Shown piece after piece: positions 13,268 through 24,796 of a DNA stretch of 64,000 bases; the stretch's first letter is position 1, and each line of letters begins with the position of its first letter. Source of the stretch: Dryomyza anilis. Its lineage: Eukaryota > Arthropoda > Insecta > Diptera > Dryomyzidae. The position numbers and the translations under genes are program-made. Location: positions 69,485,333 through 69,549,332 of the forward strand of contig OX638135.1 of assembly GCA_951804985.1 (NCBI GenBank). Reading direction: 5' to 3'. The notes beneath the pieces were generated by a model. It did not search any database, had not been told where the DNA came from, and was given only the letters and a program-made list of their open reading frames with translations.

Positions 13268-13564
13268 TTAATCGAAAATATTATTTTTTGCAGCAGATTG
13301 GGATCTAGTACTCACACCAGTATGTGATCTAATTAAAAATTCATTGGAACTACACTTGGTTCTACATGTTGGACATGACGAATTCCGTTTAAGCCATGAA
13401 AAAAGACATACGCGGTGGAATGTGTGATTACAAGTTGTTTTTAAAACATCCCCATCTGTTTGTATATCTATTGTGGCATACGTATTAATTATATTTCCAG
13501 CAACACAATAATGTAAACTGTCATTAAATTTATAAATAGTCTGATCTTCAAAGTTAGGACAAAG
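13268..13564 (-). pseudogene. RING-finger-like reading frame
   Basis: A 98-codon minus-strand frame, without ATG, between TAA at 13565-13567 and TAA at 13268-13270. Its middle reads CNHTFHRVCLFSWLKRNSSC followed by PTCRTKC. This is the second half of a RING-H2 finger (C-x-H-x2-H-x2-C...C-x2-C). The expected first Cys pair upstream is not clear; single Cys residues occur at LCPNFED and HYCVAG. It abuts the end of element G. It may be a fragment of a host-type E3 ligase, or part of a transposon that carried one. Confidence 0.5.
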
Positions 13565-13770
13565 TTATATAATATGTTGGTCAGTAAAACCTGCATATAG
13601 CTAATTTTCAACTGCCCTTCCAAACATACTTCATAATTATCATAACAATGAAGTTGAAAACTGCATAGGAATTTAGAATTGAAAGCATGTAAGATGTATC
13701 GGTCAGATAAACAGACATTAAGTCAAATATAAACTGTATTTCCAGAGTACATTTAATATGAGAGCTAAAC
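13564..13770. other. Gap without recognised feature
   Basis: AT-rich; the minus strand may be degraded sequence upstream of the RING frame. Nothing else seen. Confidence 0.5.
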
Positions 13771-14490
13771 ATCAGTTTCGAGGGTTCAATAGGGTAGCTT
13801 ATGATCTACAAACTTTTGCACACCATTCATACTGATAACGAGAAAAACATTTATATATGCACACGATTATTTGAAAGATTCAAATGTAAGTGATATACTT
13901 AGTTATTGTATGTAGACAGACAGACATTGATAAATCTATATAAATATCTCATAGGGAATTTAACAACATCATATTTAACCTAAGTACCAAAACCTAGCAG
14001 CACGAAACTGTTACGGCCGCTCTAGACCCACCCTCTCTGACCATCATGATGAATTTGACAGTCCCTTATGATACCAATCCAACCAAATTTCAGACCATTA
14101 AAAATTCAACAAATTAGAAATTCATTATAAAATTTATTTTACTATAATCGGAAGTAGAAAAATATAATGCAACAAAAACATTAGATTATATACATTATTC
14201 AAAGCAAAATATAATTAAGAATTTTAATTATAAATAACCAAACCAAATTATATATTATTATTTTTAACGTAGATATATGTATTTTTTTGTAGTTTTATAT
14301 AATTTTAGAAAAGATATATATTTAGGTATTTATGTTTATTTTAATCGTCTCTCTTAATGTGTAAAGTTAATTTTTTGAAATTTTTATTTAGTGCATGATT
14401 TAATTTTATTTTATAATTGTATATTTTAAATTTATATATTTAGTTGCATGTTGTTTATAGTAATATTTTGCTTGTTTTTTTGTTTAGGTA

Positions 14491-14521
<31 letters not shown>

Positions 14522-15019
14522 GATTTTATAAAAGTTTGAAAGGTTTTAATTATCCAGCTTGAAGCTATATGTGAGAAAAATAAATACAAAAAGTGAACCT
14601 GTTTAATTATTTGATTTTAAATATTTAATGTTTTTTTGTTAACTAATTTTTAGGTTTGGTCCATCGTGCATAATTATTTAAGTATATAATTGTGTTTCTT
14701 ATTTTACGGATCAGCTGTTTAAATTATCTATATAATATATTTAAGTTCAAGTTCAAGGTTATTTTAGTCATTTAATTTATTGTCGTATACATAGTCCGTT
14801 TTCCCACATCATTCCTCTGTCCAAAAAAAAAATCTCAACTTCAAGAGCGAAAATAATTTTGTTCATGTAATCATATTGGAAGAAATTGTTGTTTAAGAAA
14901 AAAACTTACGTTCCACACAGAACTCCGCCGAAGGCCTTCCAACGAGGTTCTCGTACACTGAAATAAAAATTATTTTCGCCTCTACCACTTTCTACGAGTG
15001 GTATAAATATTTATTTTTT
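13771..15019 (+). repeat. Dispersed ~3-kb block, second copy, left part
   Basis: Matches 261-1500 nearly throughout, with small indels (for example a longer TA tract at 14488-14513). It continues at 15718 after a mini-me insertion. Confidence 0.85.
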
Positions 15020-15717
15020 TATACCCTACACTAAGAGTGAAAGGGTATATTCAGTTTGGTACGCCGTTTGTAACACCCAGAAGGAAGCATCTCCGGTATG
15101 GAAAAGTATATATATTCTTGATCAGCATGACCTCCTGAGTCGATTTAGCGATGTCCGTCTGTCCGTCCGTCTGTCTGTCCGTCTGTCTGTCTGTTGAAAT
15201 CCCTACTACTTTTAAAATTGAAGAGCTAGATAAATGAAACTTATAACTTAGATTACTAATATACCTACGCTGTATGTGCGAATCGGTCCATTGTGACCTA
15301 TGATCCGACCACTTATGTTCAAATACCTCATATAAAATGTACATATAAAGATCAATTTTTATGTATACGTGCTTAGGTAAACTTTTTTGGTCAAATATAT
15401 ATTGATATCATGCTCAAATACATGATAATAATGTTTTCCGGCGAAAAGACTTGTGGTTCACAAGTCACAAAAAAAAAACGAAATTCGGTACACCTACCCA
15501 TTTGTAAATATGGGTATCAAATGAATGGACATTTTTCAGCGATTGAATGTTTGTAGTTATTTTCAGGATTCGTATACCCTGGTGACCTATATATCACTTT
15601 GAACGGTAACCACACATATGCGTAGGGTATTTATAGTCGACTATAATTTTGATAATCCTAACTATCATAATTACACCTACTTTAAAATTTCCCATGTGAT
15701 CTAACCTTCCCAACTGG
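15020..15717 (+). mobile_element. mini-me-type retroposon, copy B (full length)
   Basis: Runs from TATACCCTACACTAAGAGTG, which can fold back on AGGGTATA, through the (TA)n tract, conserved core, (GTCY)n tract at about 15153-15196, to CTTCCCAACTGG. The paralogous block at 1490-1510 is uninterrupted, so the insertion is defined to within the T-run it duplicated (about six T). Confidence 0.85.
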
Positions 15718-15841
15718 TTTTTTATTATTTTCTTTTTTTTATTGATCTGATAAGGATTATTCCCCAAATTTTAAAACGCATTTAAAACGTATTTTTTTAT
15801 GATTTTTTTTTGTTTTTTCTTTCTCACGATTGCTAATTTTT

Positions 15842-15925
<84 letters not shown>

Positions 15926-17093
15926 TATATATATTTTTTTTTTTTTTGCACTCACTTTTTATATTTCGATTTTCTATTATATATATTTTTTCTTATGCAC
16001 TTTTCTATTATTTTTTTTCTGATTCTGATATATAATTAAAAAGAGAAAGTCTCTATTTAATTATATATTTTGTTCACATCAATATTTTTAAACAACATTT
16101 GTATTTATGTTGTTGGGTTTTTTTTATACATTTTCTATTTTCAACTTTCTGCGAATACGATACCGCGACGGAACTGTTTGGCGTTGCATCAGAACTACCA
16201 CCGCTCCCTAGCCATGCTAACTGCGTAGCGCATCAAACCAAACTGCCTTAATGCACCAAAAACCGGTTTCTTCGTAGTTCTGGAAGAAATGGTTTTTTGA
16301 ATGGTGAGGAGCGTGGTGCGTTTCTCGAATGGGGCTGTGCGCGTCCTAAGATGTGAGCGCTTTACGCCGTCGCTCTCAGTTATGGCAAACGTGGTTTCAA
16401 TAATTCGTCACTATAATATTATTTATCAATGAAACATTTACAAATTATAAAAATAAAACTCTTACTCAAAGGAGATGATGTCGAGAGGGTGACCAAATAA
16501 ATTTGGATTCGCTTTAGCGGGTTTTCTCAATATCAGAGGTTCTGTTGATTAGGTTTAACTTTGACACTTTAACTTTAACAGATAACAAAATTACCTGTTC
16601 TTAACAATTAGTTTGCGTAATATTAATTTATATTTTTGCAATTAATGCAAATTTCAATTTTATTTTTATAAAGAAATAAAACTGAACAGAGAAAATATTT
16701 AGTCATGATGATAGCTGCGCAAACCCAGAATCCAAAAGGAAGAACATACCCGGAAATTGCCAGGTTGAAATCTCAAACGATAAATGTATTTTCGATTGCA
16801 AAATCGATACTCTGATATCGAGAAAAGAAGTGCCAAATGTTTGTTCACACAAATTAGGTTCAAACAAATCAACCAACAAAATAATGTCAATGAGAATTGT
16901 TTTTAATAAACTTTTACTAATTTTCTTATGGTTTCGAAATTGATAATAACTATTATAAATTAATTTGTTTGTCTTTATTTATTTATTTATTTATTTATTA
17001 ATATATTAATTTGTTAATTTATTAATTAAGTTATTTATGAATTTATAAAATGAAAAAAAAAATGCAAAAGACGGACGTGCGTATTTAACCCAG
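15718..17093 (+). repeat. Dispersed ~3-kb block, second copy, right part
   Basis: Matches 1500-1690 and 6389-7560. Includes a (TA)n tract (15846-15930) and a short TTTA microsatellite (16976-17000). It ends at AACCCAGC, after which BEL gag begins. Confidence 0.8.
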
Positions 17094-17101
17094 CCCATTG
17101 C

Positions 17102-17545
17102 GTCACCTGGCCCACTTTTAGAGATATGTGCTCTCTACATCTACAACGCCAGATTAAGCAATGTGGAAAAACTTTTACATCTTAATCAAAAGACCCGAGG
17201 CGAAGCAATAGACATTGTTAAAATGCTCCTCTTACCAATGATGGTTTTATACTGGCATGGAGTAATCTCGTTGAATAATACGAGAATAAAAGAATGCAAG
17301 TAAATGATCAACTCAAGACCCTATTGAATTTGCCACCAGTTACGTCTGAGTCCGGTAGCTCTATTAAAAAGTTACAACGTACAATCAACAACTGTGTGAT
17401 AACTGGAGTCCAATTCTTGTTTATCTGTGTTCGACCCGTCTCCCCAAAAACACTATAGAGGTATTTGAAAGATCTTTAGTAGATAGTTCAGAAATTCCTG
17501 AATGGAGAATTTTGGACAAATTTAAGACCCAAACTTACAAGAACA
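17102..17545 (+). pseudogene. BEL/Pao gag, downstream part
   Basis: Translation across three frames gives TWPTFRDM, YIYNARLSNVEKLLHLNQ, APLTNDGFILAWSNLVE, KRMQVNDQLKTLLNLPPV and SSIKKLQRTINNCV, then WSPILVYLCSTRLPK and PEWRILDKF. This is the DUF1759 region of BEL Gag in order. A TAA after LVE and at least two frameshifts break it. The zinc knuckles expected after it are missing here. It begins where the fragment at 1-111 stops. Confidence 0.8.
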
Positions 17546-17555
17546 CGAAGGCGAA

Positions 17556-17815
17556 ATGTTCCTGACAGGAAATGTTCATCGACCGACCCTCTATGGAAAT
17601 TTAAATGGTATACAGTTGGCTGATAGCCAGTTTTATAAAACCCGACCCGTGGATATGATCATAGGATGTGATCTATACCCACAAATTATACGTAACGGTG
17701 TTCAGCACAACAATGTAGAATCTTTGTTAGCGCAAGAAGCTGAATTCGGTTGGAAACTTTCAGGGCCAATTCCTGAGTCAAAACCCAACAATATTGTTAC
17801 ATATTTTAATAAAGT
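17556..17815 (+). pseudogene. BEL protease domain, C-terminal part (DUF1758)
   Basis: Frame 17556-17969 begins inside the protease: LADSQFYKTRPVDMIIGCDL, YPQIIRNGV, then LLAQEAEFGWKLSGPIP, the typical end of the BEL aspartic protease region. The active-site part upstream is deleted. The frame passes directly into RT. Confidence 0.75.
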
Positions 17816-18690
17816 GACCCTTGATACTTTATTGACTCGTTTCTGGAAAATCGAAGAAGTACCAAAATCCACGATCCTCTCAAATGCAGATATAAATTGT
17901 GAAAACAATTTCATACAGACATTACGCCGAGAACCCTCAGGCTGTTTTGCAGTGACCCTGTCATTTTAAGACCCAAATTGCATTGATCTTGGACTATCAA
18001 GACATATTGCAATGGCGCAATATTTGAGAAATGAAAAGTCCTTACTCAAAAGACCCGCTGTTAAAGCAGGTCATTTGCGAATATTTGCAACGTGGTCATA
18101 TGAGAAAAGTGACTCGTTCGCCAGCTAAATCTTGCACACCCACCCACTACTATTTGTCACATCATGCAGCCATAAAACCCGATCGTGTCACAACAAAACT
18201 GCGTGTTGTATTTAATGCATCCAGCAATACTGCCAACGGCAAGAGCCTAAATGATGTGTTGCATACTGGACCCGTTCTACAATAAGATTTAGTTTTGAAA
18301 ATTATTAAATGGCGACTTTTCAAATTTGTCTTTAATGCAGACATTGACAAAATGTATCGTCAAATTGCGTTGACCCTGCACACTCACCCCATAAAAGAAT
18401 TTTGTTTAGGAAATCCTTAGGAGAACCCATTCAGGATTATGAGTTAACAGTTACATTTGGTGTTAACTGTGCCCCTTACCTTGCCATTCGGACCCTACAG
18501 CAATTAGCGCAAGACGTACATGAGACCCACCCACAGGCTTCGAATATTCTACGAAACTGCATGTACGTAGATGATGTTCTGGCAGGCACTCATGAGATGG
18601 AAAGTGCTGTTAATGCTCGAGATGAGCTAATCGCTGCTTTAAAATCAGCAGGATTTTCTTTGCGCAAGTGGATTGCGAACGCACCCTAAA
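17816..18690 (+). pseudogene. BEL reverse transcriptase
   Basis: Pieces in order: LLTRFWKIEEVPKS (RT leader), a TAA at 17967, LGLSRHIAMAQYLRNEKS and LLKQVICEYLQRGHMRKV in different frames, KLRVVFNASSNTANGKSLND, a TAA at 18283, FNADIDKMYRQI (motif A), then frame 18402-18689 with VTFGVNCAPYLAIRTLQQL and CMYVDDVLAGTHEM (YVDD catalytic box) and LRKWIANAP. All RT motifs are recognisable but at least three stops or shifts interrupt them. Confidence 0.8.
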
Positions 18691-19470
18691 TATTGGAAAA
18701 TCTGCCACAAGAACACTTGCTGCTAACAGATTTCCTCAATTTATCTGTGCAATGTCAAGGTAATGCAAAGACCCTAGGCATTCGATGGAATGCTAAAAAA
18801 TATATTTTCTTTTTTTAAGTCCCACTCATCGAACTAAAAGATGCATACACAAAACGCGAAGGTTTGTCTTCTACTGCGAAGTTGTTTGACCCTGCTGGTT
18901 GGTTAGCGCCAATTATAATGGCCGCCTGTTATGCAACAGGTATGGCTCGACAAAACTGAGTGGGACGATATTCTTAACCCGTTGACCCAAAGTAGATGGC
19001 AATCGTTTATCGATGGTTATCCATCGATAAACAGAATTGAGATTCCCAGATGGACTCATTTCGCACCTGACGTTTCCGTTGAATTTCATTTTGCGACGCC
19101 TCATAAAGGGCCTATGCTGCAACTCTCTATGCTCGCATACAAGATGCAAACGGCTCCGTCGTCACGACCCTTCTGGCAGCGAAGACGCGTGTAGCACTCG
19201 TAAAACAGTTTCACTGCCATGACTCGAACTATGCGATGCTGTTTTGCTCGTAAATATAGTTGATGCCATTCTACCTAAAATAGACATTACCCAGTACAAT
19301 ACGTACTTTTGGACAGACTCGTCTATTGTCTTAGCCTGGCTCAATAAACCGCCCTGCACTAGGACCACTTTTGTAGCCGCATTTCGACCATTACAGAAAG
19401 CGTTGGTGTTGAAAATTGGCAACATGTCGATTCACACGAAAACCCGGCGGACGTAGCAAGTAACGGTTGT
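18690..19470 (+). pseudogene. BEL RNase H region
   Basis: After the stop at 18687, FDPAGWLAPI (about 18888-18915) marks the RT-RNase H linker. Frame 18931-19194 covers EWDDILNPLTQSRWQSFI and IPRWTHFAP. The RNase H core follows out of frame: CDAS, a TAA, RAYAATLYAR, then TLLAAKTRVALVKQ. Frame 19244-19456 holds YFWTDSSIVLAWLNKPPC with the last catalytic Asp. The frame switches are single-base shifts. Confidence 0.75.
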
Positions 19471-20165
19471 TCTGCGCTAGAACTGGCCGAACATGATCTC
19501 TGGTGGAACGGTCAAAGTTGGATAAGGTGCGTAAGAGATGAATGGCCAATGTCCACTGACCCGATCGACACGACCCTTGATCTTAGACCTATTAAGACAT
19601 TTGCGATCACGACCCAAGAGGATGTGTTGTAACGATTTTCCACACTTCCAAAAGAATTAAGAGTCTTAGCATACGTTCTAAGATTCGTGAAAAATTCTTT
19701 ACCATATCGTCGTTCTCAAATGACCCACTCAACTATTGAAATAGTACCCGAGGAAAATAAGATGGTAAAAGAAAGACTCATAGCAGTGAGTCAGAAAATG
19801 TGTTTTTCTGATGAATATATCGCTTTGACGAATAAAACCCAAATTTCGTCCGAAAGTTCACTACTGACCCTAAACCCATTTATAGACAGTAAAGGTCTAT
19901 TAAGAGCAAATGGTAGATTAGCAATGTCACCGACCCTTACATATAATGAACGTCACCCAATAATTTTAACGTATCATTGTAGACTTGTTGAACTCTTGAC
20001 CCATATGTCCCATATTGTGACCCTACACGGTGGTAACTAATTAGTTTTAAGGCTACTACGAGCTGAATTTTGGATTGTAAAGCTCAAGACCCTGATCAAA
20101 ACTATGATCAATAATTGCAAAATTTGTGTGTTGTACAAAAAAAAGCAACAACCCCAAATAATGAC
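19470..20165 (+). pseudogene. BEL RNase H-integrase linker and integrase zinc finger
   Basis: DVASNGCSALELAEHDLWWN follows the RNase H; a TAA at about 19629 interrupts. Frame 19687-20040 includes LNPFIDSKGLLRANGRL and the zinc finger start LLTHMSHIVTLHGGN (H-x3-H). Frame 20104-20304 supplies the Cys pair CKICVLYKK. A stop at 20038 separates the halves. Confidence 0.75.
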
Positions 20166-20560
20166 TGCATTGCCTCCAGAGCGTACCACACTCACGCGCC
20201 CATTCACAAACTCAGGTGTAGATTTGGGAGGACCCGTAGAAATCAAAAATTACACCGGGAGAGCCTGTTTGATTACGAAAGGCTATGTGTGCGTGTTTGT
20301 TTAATCCACCCGGAGCGCCACACATGGGTGGACTCTGGGAAGCCAGCGTTAAAAGTATCAAGACACATTTAAAAAAGATATCAGCAAGTCAAAGATTTAC
20401 TTTCCAAGAGATTTCGACTTTGCTTGCACGAATTGAAGGTTGCCTTAATTCACGACAATTAAGCCCTTCAAGCAAAAATCCTCTCGATTTTTCGCTTTTG
20501 ACCCCAGGACTATTTCTAATTGGTTCTCCGTTATTGACCCCAGCTGAACCCGATTTAAGC
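20166..20560 (+). pseudogene. BEL integrase core, internally deleted
   Basis: PFTNSGVDLGGPVEIKNYTG carries the first catalytic Asp. At about 20300 the sequence jumps to NPPGAPHMGGLWEASVKSIK, where the Glu of the DDE triad sits. The stretch with the second catalytic Asp (DNGTNF in relatives) is deleted. Frame 20285-21139 continues through CLNSRQLSPSS and LTPGLFLIG. Confidence 0.8.
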
Positions 20561-21139
20561 AACTCGACCCTAAATGTTGTAAATAGTTGGCAGAAGCTGA
20601 AGATATTACATAACTATTTCTGTAATAGATGGAAAGATGAATATCTTAAAGAATTACATAAACGCTATACATGGAAAAACTCCCAGAAATGCTTTGAAGT
20701 AAATGATCTCGTTGTTATTCGACACGAGAATTTACCCCCAAACGAGTGGACCCTAGGACGAGTAGTAAAAACGTATCTAGGTTCATACTCAAGAACCAGA
20801 GTCGTCGATATTCGAACGGCCAAAGGGACTACTACTAGTCCCTTGGCAATATACAATTTGACCCACCCTTATTTTTCAGTATCCATGGTCCCAAACAACA
20901 AGTGCGTCAGCAGCGGTGCCAACAACAGCGGTGCAAATAATAAGCGCCCTAACAACAGCGGTGCCAAAAAAAAGCGCGCCAAAAGCAAGCGCCCCAACAA
21001 CAAGCGGTGCAACAACACCAACGACAACGATGCCAGCACGAGCAATGACAGTCGCAACAACAACACCAGTCGCAACAACAACACCAGACAACCGCAACAA
21101 CAACACCAGCTGGCGCAACAAAAAGTCTTCCCGACATAA
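20560..21139 (+). pseudogene. BEL pol C-terminal domain (DUF5641) and low-complexity tail
   Basis: The same frame carries WQKLKILHNYFCNRWKDEYL and LPPNEWTLGRVVKTYLG with RVVDIRTAKG, the conserved C-terminal module of BEL integrases. A tail of about 80 residues rich in Asn, Lys, Arg, Gln follows to TAA at 21137-21139. This is the longest intact stretch of the element (284 codons). The antisense frames over the tail are shadows. Confidence 0.8.
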
Positions 21140-21988
21140 CTCCGCCCACTCTAGCCGTCGTACCGATTCAACTGGACGACACACTCGACCCAACATGTGG
21201 CATGTGGAATTTGCCGCCAAGATCATCGCCTGTCCACCTGCTTCAGGTTTAGGGAGAAGAACCTGGTGGAGAAGTATGAGGCGGTGAAGTAGTATCATTA
21301 CTGTATTAACTGTTTGGCCCGGTCGCATCTAATTGATCACTGCACCAGCCAAGAAAAGCATCACACAACCTTGCATGGACATTCGCGACTCAATCAAGGC
21401 GACCGGAACCCAAGCAGTGCAGAACTCGAACGACCCGTTGCGAACGCAAGCAGTGCGAGCAACAAACGACCCGCTGCGAACCCTGGCAATTCCACAACCC
21501 ATAGACCCATTGCTAACCCATTGCTAACCCAAGTTTTTAAGGCACACCCACTCATACCCACTGCCACTGTCAAAGTGTATCACGGTAAAATTTCGCAAAT
21601 TCTACGAGCTTTGATAAACCCGACGAGGAGCGTCATTATCATGTCTCAAGAGCAGTTAAAACTGAACACGAGCCGTCTGGACACTTTGACGATCTGCAAG
21701 GTGGTAGAGGGTTCTCGGTTTGACGACCCATTTAGATGCGACATTAACGGATTAGTGTCAACCGAGTTGCCTAGGAAGCCGTACGAGCGTGATGTTGATG
21801 AAGCCATCTTGAGCCGATTCACTCACATGATGCTCGCCGACCCAAAAGTTACGGCTTCTGACCCAGTGATGCCAGAGTTGGGTGCGGATGTTTATCCGCA
21901 AATTTTAAATTCAGGTGTTTCAGGTGTAACTGCGAAAGTGGTCCATGTAGCCTCTGAGCCCCCGGCTCAAGGAGTTTTCCTTAAATAA
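21140..21988 (+). pseudogene. Gag zinc-knuckle plus retropepsin-like (DUF1758) frame after BEL pol
   Basis: Same frame as BEL pol, after two stops. 21200-21290 reads CGICRQDHRLSTCFRF and, after a TAG, CINCLARSHLIDHC with HHTTLHGH: CCHC-type knuckles like those joining gag and protease in BEL relatives. From 21314 the frame is open to 21988 and ends with a protease-like domain: SQILRALINPTRSVIIMSQE in place of the DSG active site, then LADPK and ELGADVYPQILNSGV. The catalytic Asp is replaced (ALINPT), so proteolysis is unlikely. It may be a second, degenerate BEL-derived gene placed downstream of pol. Its C-terminal 80 codons are within the tandem array. Confidence 0.6.
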
Positions 21989-23158
21989 ATTTTAGACTCT
22001 AAGACCCTAATAAACACTTAACACAAACAATTAAAACAAAAATACAATCAATCAACACAAACCCAACAATAACAAGGAATAAACAAAACTCTTCAACAGA
22101 AGACAACACGGAATTACACCCACAAATCATCTAAGCCATCACTGAAAATAAGGTAAAATCTTTGCATTTTATATATTGTAACTGCCATTTTTCATCGCGA
22201 CCAACTCGACCCATTAAATTGAAATTTCCATATTTCAATTCGAGTTTCCCAATCCGCCAATTGCCAGTACTTCGTTCGCCAGCCGAACATACATTTTATA
22301 ACATATAACCCATGGGTATGGGGTATAAACTAGTGATGTCAATCCCGGACTATTTTTCAATTCTGAAATTTTGGGACTAAAAAAATTTTAATCCCGGGAT
22401 TCTGGGATTAGTCCCGTCACTCTGTCCGTTCACCCCTATGTCCGTCCGTCCGTTTAGTATCGTGACCATAAAATTGTTTAAAAATGTTTTGTTTTTCAAT
22501 GCTTGGGAAAATAACAAATTATTTTCTGCGGTTTTTCTTGATAATATTAAAAGACAATTATACAATATTTTCTTTTTAAATAAATTTTATTAATGGTATC
22601 GTCACGATGTGGTCACCACACAATTGTTTAGAAATATTTGTTTTTCAATGCTTGAGAAAATAATAAATTACCTTCTGCGGTATTAAAATGTGATTGTTCT
22701 GCATGAATTGTAATTATTATTATTAATTATATTTAATTATATGAAAAACACAATAATATATAAATAATATTATTAAAAATTATTATATTAATATTAAACA
22801 AAAATATTTTTTTTTAAATTAAAAAGAAACTATGTGCATAGAATATTGCCTTTTTTAATTACTTTCTTTAAATATATTTTTTTTAATAAAATTTTATTAT
22901 AAATTCAACAAAGCCAATTATTTAACAATGTCAAAATAAACAACAAATGTATTGTTTTTAATAAGTATTTTTAAAAATTAAGTTATAATTTTAATTTAAA
23001 TTTGAACATTTAAATAATTTTTAATTAATTGTTTTTGTTTTACGACCTCTTTTGATTATTTTAAGATATTGTTTTAACGTGCTCAAGGTCCAGTCGGTAC
23101 AAATTGGGGGAAGAATTGGTAAAGAACCAATAGCAAAGAATGCAAAAACTGCGGATTA

Positions 23159-23392
23159 GTGTCAACCGAGTTGCCTAGGAAGCCGTACGAGCGTGACGTT
23201 GATGAAGCCATCTTGAGCCGATTCACTCACATGATGCTCGCCGACCCAAAAGATACGGCTTCTGACCCAGTGATGCCAGAGTTGGGTGCGGATGTTTATC
23301 CGCAAATTTTAAATTCAGGTGTTTCAGGTGTAACTGCGAAAGTGGTCCATGTAGCCTCTGAGCCCCCGGCTCAAGGAGTTTTCCTTAAATAA
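23159..23392 (+). pseudogene. Retropepsin-like C-terminal fragment, unit 2
   Basis: 77 codons identical to the end of the 21314-21988 frame except D for V after LADPK. It lacks its N-terminal part because the unit starts mid-gene; the preceding bases give a TAG three bases upstream of the first usable codon, so it is unlikely to be translated on its own. Confidence 0.8.
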
Positions 23393-24562
23393 ATTTTAGA
23401 CTCTAAGACCCTAATAAACACTTAACACAAACAATTAAAACAAAAATACAATCAATCAACACAAACCCAACAATAACAAGGAATAAACAAAACTCTTCAA
23501 CAGAAGACAACACGGAATTACACCCACAAATCATCTAAGCCATCACTGAAAATAAGGTAAAATCTTTGCATTTTATATATTGTAACTGCCATTTTTCATC
23601 GCGACCAACTCGACCCATTAAATTGAAATTTCCATATTTCAATTCGAGTTTCCCAATCCGCCAATTGCCAGTACTTCGTTCGCCAGCCGAACATACATTT
23701 TATAACATATAACCCATGGGTATGGGGTATAAACTAGTGATGTCAATCCCGGACTATTTTTCAATTCTGAAATTTTGGGACTAAAAAAATTTTAATCCCG
23801 GGATTCTGGGATTAGTCCCGTCACTCTGTCCGTTCACCCCTATGTCCGTCCGTCCGTTTAGTATCGTGACCATAAAATTGTTTAAAAATGTTTTGTTTTT
23901 CAATGCTTGGGAAAATAACAAATTATTTTCTGCGGTTTTTCTTGATAATATTAAAAGACAATTATACAATATTTTCTTTTTAAATAAATTTTATTAATGG
24001 TATCGTCACGATGTGGTCACCACACAATTGTTTAGAAATATTTGTTTTTCAATGCTTGAGAAAATAATAAATTACCTTCTGCGGTATTAAAATGTGATTG
24101 TTCTGCATGAATTGTAATTATTATTATTAATTATATTTAATTATATGAAAAACACAATAATATATAAATAATATTATTAAAAATTATTATATTAATATTA
24201 AACAAAAATATTTTTTTTTAAATTAAAAAGAAACTATGTGCATAGAATATTGCCTTTTTTAATTACTTTCTTTAAATATATTTTTTTTAATAAAATTTTA
24301 TTATAAATTCAACAAAGCCAATTATTTAACAATGTCAAAATAAACAACAAATGTATTGTTTTTAATAAGTATTTTTAAAAATTAAGTTATAATTTTAATT
24401 TAAATTTGAACATTTAAATAATTTTTAATTAATTGTTTTTGTTTTACGACCTCTTTTGATTATTTTAAGATATTGTTTTAACGTGCTCAAGGTCCAGTCG
24501 GTACAAATTGGGGGAAGAATTGGTAAAGAACCAATAGCAAAGAATGCAAAAACTGCGGATTA

Positions 24563-24796
24563 GTGTCAACCGAGTTGCCTAGGAAGCCGTACGAGCGTGA
24601 CGTTGATGAAGCCATCTTGAGCCGATTCACTCACATGATGCTCGCCGACCCAAAAGATACGGCTTCTGACCCAGTGATGCCAGAGTTGGGTGCGGATGTT
24701 TATCCGCAAATTTTAAATTCAGGTGTTTCAGGTGTAACTGCGAAAGTGGTCCATGTAGCCTCTGAGCCCCCGGCTCAAGGAGTTTTCCTTAAATAA
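24563..24796 (+). pseudogene. Retropepsin-like C-terminal fragment, unit 3
   Basis: Same as the fragment in unit 2, including the D after LADPK. Confidence 0.8.

Larger units (their letters stand above)
10116..13290 (+). mobile_element. Second gypsy-like element (G), inverted right copy
   Basis: Plus-strand order is gag, [mini-me insertion 11397-12127], protease, partial RT. The 5' end starts within gag at the junction with the left copy; the 3' end runs through the shared non-coding insert and stops at about 13290. No LTRs. The mini-me insertion is absent from the corresponding point of the left copy (near 9495), which gives its pre-insertion site. Confidence 0.75.

Noticed and set aside
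20876..21328. 150-codon minus-strand frame
   Set aside because: Antisense of the Asn/Gln-rich BEL tail; only Val/Ala/Leu runs.
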